Positions 1-9,160 are shown, counted from the first letter of the stretch. The stretch is 64,000 nt of DNA from VRUE01 sp963703335 (GCA_963703335.1 OY969812.1:806001-870000), one strand, 5' to 3'. Notes: a model not told the origin generated them from the letters alone. Translations and numbers: made by a program.

Positions 1-1136
1 AATTCAGGCGTCGGAGTTGGTGCGAGGCGCTCCGCTCTCCTCTCGATCGGACGAGGAACTGACCGGTCGTGCTGCAGGCCGACCATCGCCAGGGGGCTCA
101 CACCCAAGACGAGGCACGCTGCCCCGGCAGCTACGCCACCTCCGGTAATGCATGCGCCGGCGACCAATTTCGCGCTCGAGACCCCGATAGCCTGGCCTGC
201 CGCTGCGTCGCCCCCCGATCCAGGCATTGACGTGGCCAGCTTGATGAGCTGCTCACGGAAGCGCTCCCGTAGACCGCGAGTCGCCTCGGGGGGAGCCTGC
301 CCTGCGCCGAGAAAGCGGCCGGTGGCGTCGACGAGAACGCTAGCGTGGCCGTTGAGTGCTGCCGAGGCGCCTGCCGCGATTCCCAGGCCGCTCGCCACGT
401 CGTAGAGGTAGTCGCGCATCCGGGCGGCCGTTTGCCGGCAGGCACGACAATGCGCCAGATGCGCCTCGACAACCATGGCCTCCTCGGACGACGCTGCATT
501 CGAGACGAACCGCTGCAAGTGATTGCGCTCCATGTCCTTGCACCTGGCACCGCTGTCAATCTCCTCGAAGGCACGTAGCACGCGAGCGTTCGCTCGCTGA
601 ATGATCTTGCGATAGGTGCGCCGACTGAGACCGGGGAAGTTCGCGAGGATCTCATCCGGCTCGAGGTCCAACTGGTGGCGCTGGATAAAGATTTTTCGGT
701 CCCGCTCAGAGAGCGAGGCCACGGCCTCTCGCCCGATCGCCACGGTCTCCCGGCTCTCGGCCAGTTCGACCGGGGTCTCGGACCCTTCGTCGGCCACCGA
801 ACCGGCGTCGGCTAGAGGCACCTTGTGAAGGACCCTTTGATGGCGACGCTCGTCGATGAGTCGCCGAGGACACGCAGTCTTCAGCAGATTGACCATCTGC
901 GGGACGGCGAATTGCCGAGCGATCGGATCGACGGTCTGCATGACGCGCTCGAACGTCGCGGCGAATATCTCTTCCGCCTCCTCCTCCGAGCATCCTTCGG
1001 TTCGCAGCTGATTGAGACAACCAGCTCTTGCCGGTCCATAAGCCCGCCCGTAGAACCGGAGCGCCTCCTCGCTCACCTTTCCACTGCCGCTACTACCAGC
1101 CTGAGCCGTGACTTGTTCCTGGGGGCTAGCCTCCAT
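1..1136 (-). CDS. Sigma-70 family (ECF-like) sigma factor with C-terminal anti-sigma-like zinc motif (3' end outside window)
   Basis: The frame is open from ATG 1136 to the window edge (378 codons), with a purine-rich AGAGGA about 9 bases upstream. Residues about 20-105 look like sigma region 2 (EEEAEEIFAATFERV) and about 138-192 like region 4 (SLSERDRKIF, then SRRTYRKIIQ as recognition helix). After region 4 comes a ZAS-type zinc motif, H226-x3-C230-x2-C233, with an earlier Cys199, the signature usually found in separate anti-sigma proteins. A hydrophobic Gly/Ala-rich segment near 320-345 may span the membrane. Sigma and anti-sigma elements therefore sit in one chain. The target promoters are unknown. 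The C-terminus cannot be judged because it leaves the window. Confidence 0.8.
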   Translation of the reverse strand, partial: MEASPQEQVTAQAGSSGSGKVSEEALRFYGRAYGPARAGCLNQLRTEGCSEEEAEEIFAATFERVMQTVDPIARQFAVPQMVNLLKTACPRRLIDERRHQRVLHKVPLADAGSVADEGSETPVELAESRETVAIGREAVASLSERDRKIFIQRHQLDLEPDEILANFPGLSRRTYRKIIQRANARVLRAFEEIDSGARCKDMERNHLQRFVSNAASSEEAMVVEAHLAHCRACRQTAARMRDYLYDVASGLGIAAGASAALNGHASVLVDATGRFLGAGQAPPEATRGLRERFREQLIKLATSMPGSGGDAAAGQAIGVSSAKLVAGACITGGGVAAGAACLVLGVSPLAMVGLQHDRSVPRPIERRAERLAPTPTPE

Positions 1137-1251
1137 GAATCAGCGGTGTCCTCTCGCCAGAAAGGCGCGCGCCTCCATGGATGCCTGATCCCTCAGGGCA
1201 ACAGCATCCATGGAGGCTCGGTTCCGCGGGCCATTTCCGATCGTTCCTGCC

Positions 1252-3720
1252 TTACCGTCCTGCCCTTGCCTTAGACGGCTTCGAGGCCGATCCATCTGAT
1301 CGCCCCCCTCGCCCCCCAGCGCAGGCACGCCGCGCCGGTCGCTTCGGGTGATGGCAGCTCGATCCCCGCTTTTTGCCATGACCACCCCGGGAGGTGCCAT
1401 TGCCATGCTTCGGCGGAGAGCGGTGCGGATAGACGATGACCTGGATCGGAGCCGAACTGCCTTCCCTGTAGGGATAGCCGCGCTGCTTTCGCACCTGGGC
1501 ACGCATGACGTATTCCGTCGCCTGACGGGTTTTGTTGAAGCGATAGCTCCCGGCGAATTGACCTTTAGGTCCAGTCGTCATCCGCCGGAACACAATCCAT
1601 CCGTCTCCCTTCTTTGCCTGCAGAACCACGAGCACTTCGTCGTTATGCGGACCGGGAAGAGCCCCGCGGAACCGCGCGACACCCTTGTTGTGAACCACCG
1701 TGCTCACAGCTTCGAACGAAGGGCGCACCTTCGTCACGAGCTCGACCTTGCTTGAGATTTCCCGATGCTGGGATCGGTAGTCCACCTTCAAATCGCGGGA
1801 GGCACCGGGCTTCACCGCGAATTCATAGCTGCCGTCCGCGTTCGTCATCGATACCCCAAGGAACTTCTGGGTCGTGTCCGTCACCACCGTGCTGAACACG
1901 CAAATCGGGGCGTCACCGACCGGACTGCCGGCGGCGTCGAGCAATTTGCCTTCGACCAACGCGCCACTTCCCTGCTTCACCAACTTTCGGCTCGCGCCAT
2001 CTGGTCCGAGGCTGCTACTCAGCAACGCGCCAGAGTCGACGTCATCGCGTACGCAGTCGTAGACCAGCGGGACACTCACCGGAGCCCCGACATTTCCCTC
2101 AGCATCCGACAGCCACAACTGAAGGGTGAACCCTCCGCTGTCGCGGGGCGTGTCGAGGTTTTTGATCGCTTCGATGCCTTCGCCGCCCATCGTCTGTTCG
2201 GGGACCACAGCGCCACCAGCGCCGTTGAGAATCCGGTAGTGGGCCGCGTTGATAGGCGCACCCGAGTCATTGAGGTTGTGCCAACGCAGGTCAAAGCCAT
2301 CCGTTCCGCGATCGCTCATGGGTGCGGCTACAGAGGCATTCTGCGGAGCCGCGGGTGGGGTCGTGTCGTGCGGTATCTGAACGGTGGCGGCAGGGCCAAC
2401 GAAACCAACTTCGTCTTCAAGCCAGACCCGAAGGCGGTAATCGCCTGCTTGTTTCGGTCCATTGATGGTCTGAATCGCAGTCGGGTTTACGCCGCCCACT
2501 GACTGAGAAGGCGTAACGACGTTGCCGGCCGCGTCGACGATGTTGTAATAGGCCTTGGTTATCGGCGAGCCTTCATTCGGCGGGAGCGAGAACTGCGCCC
2601 CAAACTGATCGAGGTACCGAGCTGGATTGGAGCTGAGAACAGAGATGCCTTCAGGGGCAGCCGGCGCCGAGTTGTCGGTCGCAATGGTTCGGGCAGTGCA
2701 GGTTTGACCTCCAGTCCCGCTCAGGCCCTGATATTGCCCGAAGTCCTGCGTGCAGACCTGAACCGTGTGATTCGCTCCGTCCTTGAAGGCTGCCGTATTA
2801 ATGGGGATAGACCGGTCCCATGGCCCGCCAGTCGGGCACGGTGAATAGGAACGCGCCCACTCGCCGTTACCTTGAGAACTCGACGTGTTGCATTCCGGCC
2901 CATGGTCCAAGCTCCAAAGTTCGCCGTTGTCGACATACATCCGCTCCTGGCGTATTCCTGAACCCTGGTCAGACACACTGAAGGTCACGTTCTGAGTTCC
3001 CTTCACCCAACGACCAGCTAGTAGCGAGGCGTCGGTGTGAGTGAAGGCGGCTTGAGAGTCCGAATCGTCCGAAAGAACAAAGACGATGCCATTGAGATCC
3101 GTCGCGTTGTTGCCGCTGGCATCGCATCGTGCCGCCCTCACGCATGCCAGCTCGAAGGCGAAGCGATTGAAGTCCAAGTAGCCACCCGTGGGCCAGAGAT
3201 GAGGGCCGAAGATGTTGGACGCTGGCAACTGGCCGTTCCCATTCGCCCCGGTGCCCTGGCTTATGAGCTGCTGGGTGGAGGTTGAGTTTGCGATCCAGAA
3301 TCGCGAGCGCCAGCCGTCATTGAACTGGAAGGGCTGGCGCGTGAATCCGCCCGCGGACTTGAAGTGAACCCACGCCGGGGCATCGAAGTAGACGTTCGCG
3401 TAAGCGCCCTGGCGCACCGTATTGGGCGCGTCTCGGTCCTCCTGAATGCGAAGGTAGGCGTCATCGCCGGGCGGATCGCCACCCTGCCCGTTGCATCGAT
3501 TCCAAATATTGAAGATCCCTTTCGGGGTTTCGGGACTCTTCGTATTGGTATCGATTTTGTACGGAGGGGCACCGTTATTGGCGGCGCAGGCAACCATCTT
3601 GTAGTAGGCCGCCTGTGACGTCCCCGCGGCAATCGCCGCCATTCCGACCAAAGCCAATAGCGCCGCAATGACGACCGCAGAAGTTCGTCGCCCTTTCTGC
3701 GAGGTGAATGACTTGGACAT
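1252..3720 (-). CDS. Secreted multidomain beta-sandwich protein
   Basis: 822 aa. The start is ATG 3720, because AAAGGAG lies 7 bases upstream; an in-frame start at 3762 would lack this site. A signal peptide is clear (Arg-rich start, VVIAALLALVGMAAIAAG, cleavage near SQA|AYYK). The mature N-terminal part has paired Cys and Trp/Asn-rich strands. Then come Ig/Fn3-like repeats with 'TPPAAPQ' linkers near residues 385 and 485, and a carboxypeptidase-regulatory-like beta-sandwich around 590-660 (GSPVGDAPICVFSTVV, NADGSYEFAV). The last 60 residues are very basic (Gly/Arg/Lys/His), perhaps binding cell-wall polymers. No catalytic motif was recognised. Such proteins are frequent in Solirubrobacterales; an envelope or adhesion role is inference. 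Confidence 0.85.
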   Translation of the reverse strand: MSKSFTSQKGRRTSAVVIAALLALVGMAAIAAGTSQAAYYKMVACAANNGAPPYKIDTNTKSPETPKGIFNIWNRCNGQGGDPPGDDAYLRIQEDRDAPNTVRQGAYANVYFDAPAWVHFKSAGGFTRQPFQFNDGWRSRFWIANSTSTQQLISQGTGANGNGQLPASNIFGPHLWPTGGYLDFNRFAFELACVRAARCDASGNNATDLNGIVFVLSDDSDSQAAFTHTDASLLAGRWVKGTQNVTFSVSDQGSGIRQERMYVDNGELWSLDHGPECNTSSSQGNGEWARSYSPCPTGGPWDRSIPINTAAFKDGANHTVQVCTQDFGQYQGLSGTGGQTCTARTIATDNSAPAAPEGISVLSSNPARYLDQFGAQFSLPPNEGSPITKAYYNIVDAAGNVVTPSQSVGGVNPTAIQTINGPKQAGDYRLRVWLEDEVGFVGPAATVQIPHDTTPPAAPQNASVAAPMSDRGTDGFDLRWHNLNDSGAPINAAHYRILNGAGGAVVPEQTMGGEGIEAIKNLDTPRDSGGFTLQLWLSDAEGNVGAPVSVPLVYDCVRDDVDSGALLSSSLGPDGASRKLVKQGSGALVEGKLLDAAGSPVGDAPICVFSTVVTDTTQKFLGVSMTNADGSYEFAVKPGASRDLKVDYRSQHREISSKVELVTKVRPSFEAVSTVVHNKGVARFRGALPGPHNDEVLVVLQAKKGDGWIVFRRMTTGPKGQFAGSYRFNKTRQATEYVMRAQVRKQRGYPYREGSSAPIQVIVYPHRSPPKHGNGTSRGGHGKKRGSSCHHPKRPARRACAGGRGGRSDGSASKPSKARAGR

Positions 3721-4139
3721 TCCGCTTCTCCTTTGTGCTCGGATAGCTGTCGGGGCCCGCAATTTCTGGCCCTCTGCCTCCTACACGGATGAGCGGAACT
3801 TCGCGCCACCCCCCGAGGGGCAGGTTGGTCCAATCCGTCTTCGCGTATACCCATACAGGAACTCAGCGAATCCGTCCAGTGCTTCTTTCAGTCATATATT
3901 TGTCGAGCTAGGGGGGAAGTACTAAAGTCTTTCCCTGAGCTTGAGGGTTAAAGTGGCGCTCTGTTGGCGCCTTCAAACAGCCTGCCGACGACGATCAGCG
4001 CGCCTGTGCTGGTCACTGGCCGCCACTCGCGCTGGCTCTAGTCAAGGGGTCGGCGAGACTCAGCGCATCCCTCGAATCGCCTTGCACTCCGCTTCCGTGC
4101 GGGAGCCCTGAGGCGCAACGTGTCTCCACAGCGCCGCAT
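3721..4139. other. Intergenic region without a recognised gene
   Basis: 419 bases. It holds the ribosome-binding site and presumably the promoter of the secreted protein (AT-rich stretch near 3890-3930) and a short GGCGC/GCGCC hairpin near 3954-3971. Short overlapping frames on both strands carry no recognisable motif. No RNA gene was seen. Confidence 0.5.
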
Positions 4140-4487
4140 CTAGACCCCACTGTGACCCACTGTGACCTGTTCCGATGCAAGGGATTCCAGCTCGGCCAAG
4201 TAGATGAGCACGGCGTGCGCGACAAGGTGACTCGTGGTCGTTCCCTGGCGTGCCGCGTCGCGCTCCAAAAGCGTCTGGCATTCCAAGTCAACCGCGAGAT
4301 CGAGTACGACCTCGGCATCCTGCTGATTCTCTTGATCGCGGCAGAAGCCCGGCAGCGCGATCGGTGCCGGTCCCGACTTGAGCCTGTCGGCGTAGCGGAG
4401 CAGCGCCATACTCACAGCAGCCTCGACGTTTCCCCCCAGGTGGGCCTCGATGCCTGAACAGGCGAGCCTGCCGAGTTCGATCTTCAC
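4140..4487 (-). CDS. Small helical hypothetical protein
   Basis: 115 aa from GTG 4487, preceded by GGAGG four bases upstream; a TTG start at 4502 is the alternative. The sequence is mostly amphipathic helix (GGNVEAAVSMALLRYADRL, then DLAVDLECQTLLERDAARQG and SHLVAHAVLIYLAELESL). The second half resembles small antitoxin or regulator-like helical proteins, but no family is confidently recognised. The C-terminal codons lie in an imperfect tandem duplication, CCCACTGTGAC twice at about 4147-4165. It has no operon partner: the downstream gene is more than 400 bases away. Confidence 0.55.
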   Translation of the reverse strand: MKIELGRLACSGIEAHLGGNVEAAVSMALLRYADRLKSGPAPIALPGFCRDQENQQDAEVVLDLAVDLECQTLLERDAARQGTTTSHLVAHAVLIYLAELESLASEQVTVGHSGV

Positions 4488-4597
4488 GGTGCCTCCGACC
4501 AAAGCAACTACCGTAAGGTCGCCAACTTTTCACATCTCCAGCGCCACCCTCCTAATTTCAGCCGAAGGTGGCTGCACGACCGAAACGAGCGGCGTCC

Positions 4598-4721
4598 CGA
4601 GCGGTGAAGGCTTGCGCTGGGACACGGCCAGCGCCGCCAACGGCACCGGCCCCGTTGGTACAAGCAGACTGCGGCAGCCGCGTCGGGGCCGTTCACGGTT
4701 CGCCACCCGGCCGGCTACTGA
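4598..4721 (+). pseudogene. C-terminal remnant of an NlpC/P60-like hydrolase
   Basis: Translated in two frames, this stretch reads GLRWDTASAANGTGP and then, after a one-base deletion near 4650, WYKQTAAAASGPFTVRHPAGY followed by TGA. That matches the last 40 or so residues of the intact gene at 15309-15899 (GLRFDTAGGADGPRWYKSTA, then AAAGPFTVRHPAGY, stop). No catalytic Cys region or start lies upstream, so only the tail of a duplicated or transferred copy remains. The match was made by eye. Confidence 0.75.
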
Positions 4722-4754
4722 AACGGGCCGCTTTCCCACCGCCGAGCTGACTCT

Positions 4755-5480
4755 TCAGATCGCGCCCTCCAGCGCGAACAGGGCAATGAAGCCGACGAAG
4801 AACATCGCCGTCAGAAGCGGCGTCTCTGGGCCCTCGTGAGCCTCGACCAGCAGCTCCTCGGTGACCAAATAAAGCAGCGCTGCCGCGCCGAAGGCCAGCA
4901 CCCCGGCAAGCAGGTCCGCCGAGGCGCCGGCGAGGAGCGCCGCTCCTCCGATCGCCCCCACAGCGACGCTGAGCGAGAGTAGGGAGGGGATGGCAGCCGC
5001 CCGGAATCGTGGCTGGCCTGCCTTGGTTAGCCCAGCGGACATAGACAAGGCCAGGAACAGCACCTCGAGCGTCAGCGCAATCGTGAGCACACGGCCCTGG
5101 CTCGCGCCCAAGGTGAAGCCGATGCCGACGAGCAGGCCGTCGATCAAGAGGTCGATGCCGATGGTGACGAGTAGGGCGATCGGCAGCGTCGGGCCTGCTT
5201 TGGCCGCTCGCTCGGCTCGTTCGGCAAACCTGCGAAGGACGAGCAGCACGATGACGCCGATCGAGAACCCGGCGACTACCGGCACCAGGGACTGATCGCG
5301 AATGTCGGGGAGAACCTCTCCCGCGACGGCCGCAAAGACGACCCCGGCGGCGAAGTGCTGGATCGCGCTGGTGGTCTTGGCCCCGGGAGGGCGCCATGCC
5401 GCCACAACTGCTCCGATCACGGCGGCGGCGACCGGGAAGAGGACGAGCAGCGAAGCCTTTGCGACAGCTCCGTCGCTCAC
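4755..5480 (-). CDS. ZIP-family metal transporter
   Basis: 241 aa, GTG start, with about seven or eight hydrophobic segments. It has the ZIP pattern of a first block ending in HFAAGVVFAAVAGEVLPD (metal-site helix with His and Glu), a Lys/Arg/Glu cytoplasmic loop (RRFAERAERAAKAG), then a helix with GIDLLIDGLLVGIGFTLG and a later EELLVEAHEGPETP. ZIP proteins move Zn, Fe or Mn towards the cytoplasm. It begins 17 bases after the P-type ATPase on the same strand, so it is the third gene of the CadC-like operon. An importer beside an exporter is unusual; some bacterial ZIP-like proteins may work differently, so direction is uncertain. Confidence 0.85.
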   Translation of the reverse strand: MSDGAVAKASLLVLFPVAAAVIGAVVAAWRPPGAKTTSAIQHFAAGVVFAAVAGEVLPDIRDQSLVPVVAGFSIGVIVLLVLRRFAERAERAAKAGPTLPIALLVTIGIDLLIDGLLVGIGFTLGASQGRVLTIALTLEVLFLALSMSAGLTKAGQPRFRAAAIPSLLSLSVAVGAIGGAALLAGASADLLAGVLAFGAAALLYLVTEELLVEAHEGPETPLLTAMFFVGFIALFALEGAI

Positions 5481-5496
5481 GGAAGCGGACAGCCTC

Positions 5497-7677
5497 CTAC
5501 GTCGAGCTGCGCCGCAGTAGACGCAGTGCGTTGAGGGTGACGAGGAGGGTCATGCCCATATCGGCGGCGACCGCGAGCACGAGCGTCACCAACCCGAACG
5601 GCACGAGCAGAACGAATAGACCCTTGACGAGCAGCGATGCAACCACGTTGACGCGCATCACCGAAAGGGCGTTGCGACCCCGCGCGACGGTGTCGGGGAG
5701 CCGGTCGAGCCGGTCGGACATCAGCGCCACATCGGCTGAGGCCAGGGCGACGTCGCTGCCGGCGGCGCCCATCGCGACGCCGACCTGGGCGGCGGCGAGC
5801 GCGGGGGTGTCATTGATGCCGTCGCCGACCATTGCGACGACGGCGCCTGCGCCTTGAAGCTCTGCGACGACGCTCAGCTTGTCGTCGGGAAGCAGCCCGG
5901 CACGCCAGTCGGTGATGCCGGAGCGCTCCGCCACCGTGCGGGCGATCGGCTCGCTGTCGCCGGTCAGCATCATGGTGCTCGCGACCCCGACCTTCGCTAG
6001 ACCCTCGACCGCGGCGGCGGCTTCCGGGCGCAGCTGGTCGGCGACGCCGAAGACGGCCAACAGCCGGTCGCCCTCGCCGAGAGCGAGGCCGGTCTGCCCA
6101 GCACCGTGCAGCTCATCCAACTCCACCGGGGACACGCCGAGGCGCTCGCCAGCCAGCCGCGGCCCCCCTGCCCAAAGCGTGCGTCCAGCTATGACCGCTT
6201 CCGCTCCCCGGCCGGGTAGCGCCTCGAAGTCCTCAGCCTGTCGAAAGTCAGCACCGCGCTCGCGGGCAGCGCGGACGATCGAGGCGGCGAGCGGATGCTC
6301 GGAGGGCTGCTCGATCGACGCCATCAGGGCCAGCGCTTCGGACTCGTTGAGATCGTCGCCGAGGACGACGATCCGCTCCAGCTCAGGTGCTCCGAGCGTG
6401 AGCGTCCCGGTCTTGTCGAGCGCCACGACGGAGACACGGCCGAGATCCTCGAGCGCCTGGCCGCCGGTGATGAGCACGCCTTCGCGGGCGGCGCCGCCGA
6501 TCGCCGAGACGACGGCGACCGGCACCGAGATCACCAGCGAGCAGGGACAGGCGACGATCAGCAGCGCCAGCGCTCGGTAGACCCAAGTGTCGGGCTCGCC
6601 GCCGAAGGCCAGCGGTACGGTCGCGAGCAGCAGCGCGGCGACGAACACGAGCGGCGTGTAGATCCTGGCGAAGCGGTCGATGAAGCGCTCAGATGGAGCC
6701 CGAGTCCCCTGCGCCTCCTCGACCAGCGCCGCGATCCGCGAAAGCGTCGACTCCGCGGCCGGACGGGTTGCCTGGATCGTCAACGACCCCTGCACCGTCA
6801 GCGCGCCTGCGTAGACCTCGTCGCCGCGGCCGACGTCGACCGGCACGGACTCGCCGGTAATCGGCGACTGATCGACGCTGGAGCTCCCCTGGGCGACGAC
6901 CCCGTCGACCGGCAGCCGCTCCCCGGGCCGCACGATCACGAGATCGCCGGCCATCACCTGCTCGACCGGGACGGTGTGCTCGATCTCCCCACGCAAGACC
7001 TGCGCCTCGCGCGGGGCCAGCTCCATCAGCGCCTCCACGGCCCGGCGCGAGCGGTCCAGCGCGAAGGTCTCCAGCGTCGTTCCCACCGAGAAGAGGACGA
7101 GCACCCATGCCCCCTCGGCGTAGGCGCCGATGGCGACGGCGCCGAGGGCGGCCAGCGTCATCAGCACGTTCATGTCCAGCGCCCGCACGCGCAGGGCGCT
7201 CAGCGCAGCGAGGGCGATCGACCAACCGCCGACCACCATCGAGAGCAGATACAGCGGCTCGGCCACCAGGCGCGAGGCGCCGGCCAGGGAAGCGATTACG
7301 GCGAGCAGCAGCAGAGGGATCGAGAGGGTGGTCGACAGCGTCCGCGCGTCGCGGCGCCAGAACGGCGCCGACGGCCCGGCCGGGCGCCGTCCCGCTGGGT
7401 AGGCGCGGTAGCCGGCGCGGGTGACGGCACCGATCACGACGGCGTCGGCGACCTCGCCCTGAACCGTCATCGCGGCGGCACCGAATGACACCTCAGCGCC
7501 CTGGACCCCGTCGAGAGCGGCGACGGACTTCTGCACCGTCTGAGCGCACGCCGCGCAGTCCATCCCTTCGACCTTGAAGCGTCGCCCGCTCTCCTTGCCG
7601 GACTCGACCGGCTCGGGCGGGGCGACGGGTGGAGGCGGAGCGCCCGGCGCCATTGGCAGCTCGACCGGAACAGCCAC
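5497..7677 (-). CDS. cadA: Heavy-metal P1B-type ATPase (Cd/Zn/Pb exporter type)
   Basis: 726 aa, GTG start overlapping the stop of the upstream ArsR-family gene by one base. Order: an HMA domain with GMDCAACAQ (Cys41 and Cys44), eight expected membrane helices, the ion-channel motif CPC near residue 376, the phosphorylated Asp in DKTGTLT near 419, SEHPLA in the nucleotide domain and GDGINDTPAL near 617. CPC with a single HMA fits P1B-1 or P1B-2 pumps; pairing with a CadC-type repressor argues for Cd/Zn/Pb rather than copper. It would use ATP to expel soft divalent cations across the cytoplasmic membrane. The symbol reflects family and context only. Confidence 0.93.
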   Translation of the reverse strand: MAVPVELPMAPGAPPPPVAPPEPVESGKESGRRFKVEGMDCAACAQTVQKSVAALDGVQGAEVSFGAAAMTVQGEVADAVVIGAVTRAGYRAYPAGRRPAGPSAPFWRRDARTLSTTLSIPLLLLAVIASLAGASRLVAEPLYLLSMVVGGWSIALAALSALRVRALDMNVLMTLAALGAVAIGAYAEGAWVLVLFSVGTTLETFALDRSRRAVEALMELAPREAQVLRGEIEHTVPVEQVMAGDLVIVRPGERLPVDGVVAQGSSSVDQSPITGESVPVDVGRGDEVYAGALTVQGSLTIQATRPAAESTLSRIAALVEEAQGTRAPSERFIDRFARIYTPLVFVAALLLATVPLAFGGEPDTWVYRALALLIVACPCSLVISVPVAVVSAIGGAAREGVLITGGQALEDLGRVSVVALDKTGTLTLGAPELERIVVLGDDLNESEALALMASIEQPSEHPLAASIVRAARERGADFRQAEDFEALPGRGAEAVIAGRTLWAGGPRLAGERLGVSPVELDELHGAGQTGLALGEGDRLLAVFGVADQLRPEAAAAVEGLAKVGVASTMMLTGDSEPIARTVAERSGITDWRAGLLPDDKLSVVAELQGAGAVVAMVGDGINDTPALAAAQVGVAMGAAGSDVALASADVALMSDRLDRLPDTVARGRNALSVMRVNVVASLLVKGLFVLLVPFGLVTLVLAVAADMGMTLLVTLNALRLLRRSST

Positions 7678-8036
7678 TACGCCGACTCCACCGGAGCCGT
7701 TACCGCCCCCACCAGCGCGGCGCCACGAGCGGTCAACTCGTACATGACCATCTTCCCGTCGCGCTCAGATCGAGCGAGGCCGGCGCCCTTCAGCAGTCGG
7801 ACATGGTGAGAGACCAGCCGCTCGTCGCGCCCGACGATCCAGGCCAGGTCACATACGCAGGCAATCTCGCCGGCCTGCAGAGCAAGTGCGATCGCAAGCC
7901 GGGTCGGATCGCCGAGGGCCTTCGCGCCTTCGGCCCACAGCTCCAACTCGCCTGCGCTCGGGAGCTGCTTGCGGACGTGCTCGGCCTTGGGGAGGTCGAG
8001 GCAGAGGAGATCGCAGGTATCTGGATTGCGGGCCAT
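7677..8036 (-). CDS. cadC: ArsR/SmtB-family metal repressor, CadC type
   Basis: 119 aa. The winged helix (ALGDPTRLAIALAL, recognition helix SHHVRLLKGAGLARSERDGK) is preceded by DTCDLLC. Cys8, Cys12, Cys60 and Cys62 (ACVCDL) line up with the Cys7/Cys11/Cys58/Cys60 Cd/Pb site described for staphylococcal CadC. Metal binding releases such repressors from DNA. It is the first gene of the operon with the ATPase and ZIP gene, and a 24-bp palindrome lies 16 bases upstream of its ATG, as expected for autorepression. Metal specificity is inferred from the four cysteines. Confidence 0.9.
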   Translation of the reverse strand: MARNPDTCDLLCLDLPKAEHVRKQLPSAGELELWAEGAKALGDPTRLAIALALQAGEIACVCDLAWIVGRDERLVSHHVRLLKGAGLARSERDGKMVMYELTARGAALVGAVTAPVESA

Positions 8037-8051
8037 GCAGACATCCTACAA

Positions 8052-8075
8052 ACATTCGCATGTCTGTACGAATGT
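8052..8075 (-). promoter_or_regulatory. Candidate CadC-like operator
   Basis: Perfect 7-bp arms ACATTCG-N10-CGAATGT just upstream of the repressor start at 8036. Size and position suit an ArsR/SmtB dimer blocking the promoter. Confidence 0.7.
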
Positions 8076-8107
8076 CTTAGCCGAAGGAACAAGCGCCAGC
8101 TCTGGCG

Positions 8108-8518
8108 CTAAAGGCGGTGAAAGAAAGTCAGCAGGTTGCCCTCAAGGTCCAGGGCGGCGAACTCGCGAGTGCCCCAATCGGTGTCCTCCGCGCTACCGCG
8201 GTCAGCGGGATGCAGGACCGAGGAGGCTTTCATCTCGGCGTAGAGATCATCGACCTGATCGACCTCGATTCGACAGCTTGCCGTCCCGGCGATGAAGCTC
8301 TCTGCGCCGCTGCAGATTGGCTGCTCGACCAAATCGCCGCGGTTTTTCCAACTCTCGTCATTCGCTGCCCACAGATGCACCTCGGCGTCGTCGCGGCGGA
8401 GCTTTGCGAATCCTCTATCAGCGTGCGCGATGGTGAAGCCGAGCCGCTCCCGATAAAACGCTGCGGCGGCAGGAATGTCCCGAACGGGCAACGCTGGCAC
8501 GGTTCTGGAGAGCCTCAC
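8108..8518 (-). CDS. VOC-family (glyoxalase/bleomycin-resistance fold) protein
   Basis: 136 aa from GTG 8518. Single-chain VOC pattern: VPALPVRDIPAAAAFYRERL at the start, a His in DDAEVHLWAAND, a second-half strand CRIEVDQVDDLYAEMKAS and the terminal AALDLEGNLLTFFHRL with Glu followed by Phe. This resembles bleomycin-resistance-type binding proteins or small dioxygenase-like members; the substrate cannot be told. It ends about 30 bases from the CadC-like operator and probably has its own promoter. Confidence 0.85.
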   Translation of the reverse strand: MRLSRTVPALPVRDIPAAAAFYRERLGFTIAHADRGFAKLRRDDAEVHLWAANDESWKNRGDLVEQPICSGAESFIAGTASCRIEVDQVDDLYAEMKASSVLHPADRGSAEDTDWGTREFAALDLEGNLLTFFHRL

Positions 8519-8548
8519 TCCGACAAATTAGCGGGACTCAGTGAAAAG

Positions 8549-9061
8549 TCAGTGTCGCTCGATCATGGACTTCGTTCCCTCAAGCCCGGTCGCACACCGC
8601 GCGGCCACCTGACGCTCGGCCTCCGAGTCGCCCCGATAGGCGAAGACGACCGAACCGACTCGCTCCACCCTCAGCGGGTGGAGCGTGGTGGCGAAGCGTT
8701 GCGCCGCTTTCGGGCTGTCCTCGAATCCAAGGTCGACTTCATCGCCCGCGTCGTCAACGGCGTTGACACCGCCGGCCTCTGCCTGGCTACCGACTCGGCC
8801 TTGCGATCCGGGGTCCAGGGAAACAGAGTCGAAGTAGTCGTCCAGGCAGTCCGCAACCCGCTCAGAAAGCGGTTCGGTGCGCGATTCTCCGCCCCAGATG
8901 GCATAGGCGCCGCCGAAGAGAATGACCGCTGCGGCCACGGCGAGCGAGGCCGGCCGAATCGACCGCAGCCGGGACCAGACCGGAGCCTTGCGATCACCGT
9001 TGCTCACCGCAGCAGCCAGGCTAGCGGCCAGTCCCGACCGCCAGTCGTCGACTCCCGCCAA
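8549..9061 (-). CDS. Hypothetical single-span membrane protein
   Basis: 170 aa from TTG 9061; no ATG or GTG is available in frame before an upstream stop, so the start is uncertain. A short cytoplasmic region (DDWRSGLAASLAAAVSNG) is followed by one helix, LAVAAAVILFGGAYAIWG, and an acidic outer domain with three Cys. The topology resembles anti-sigma or sensor-like proteins but no zinc motif is present. An overlapping frame starting at ATG 9125 (Met-Ser-Leu-Asn) could be the true N-terminus joined by a frameshift. Function unknown. Confidence 0.6.
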   Translation of the reverse strand: MAGVDDWRSGLAASLAAAVSNGDRKAPVWSRLRSIRPASLAVAAAVILFGGAYAIWGGESRTEPLSERVADCLDDYFDSVSLDPGSQGRVGSQAEAGGVNAVDDAGDEVDLGFEDSPKAAQRFATTLHPLRVERVGSVVFAYRGDSEAERQVAARCATGLEGTKSMIERH

Positions 9062-9160
9062 CCCACGCTGCCCGATACGGAGTGGACGCGCTTACGCATG
9101 AGCGCCTTATTTTGATTTAGACTCATCACAACTTTAGATGTGGCGAATCGAAAATAGACC

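Noticed and set aside
6295..7488. 397-codon frame opposite the P-type ATPase
   Set aside because: Arg/Asp/Gln/His-rich shadow of a gene with all P-type motifs.
9061..9125. ATG 9125 frame as a separate short gene before the hypothetical membrane protein
   Set aside because: It ends inside that gene's N-terminus without motif or clear ribosome site; kept only as a possible frameshifted start.
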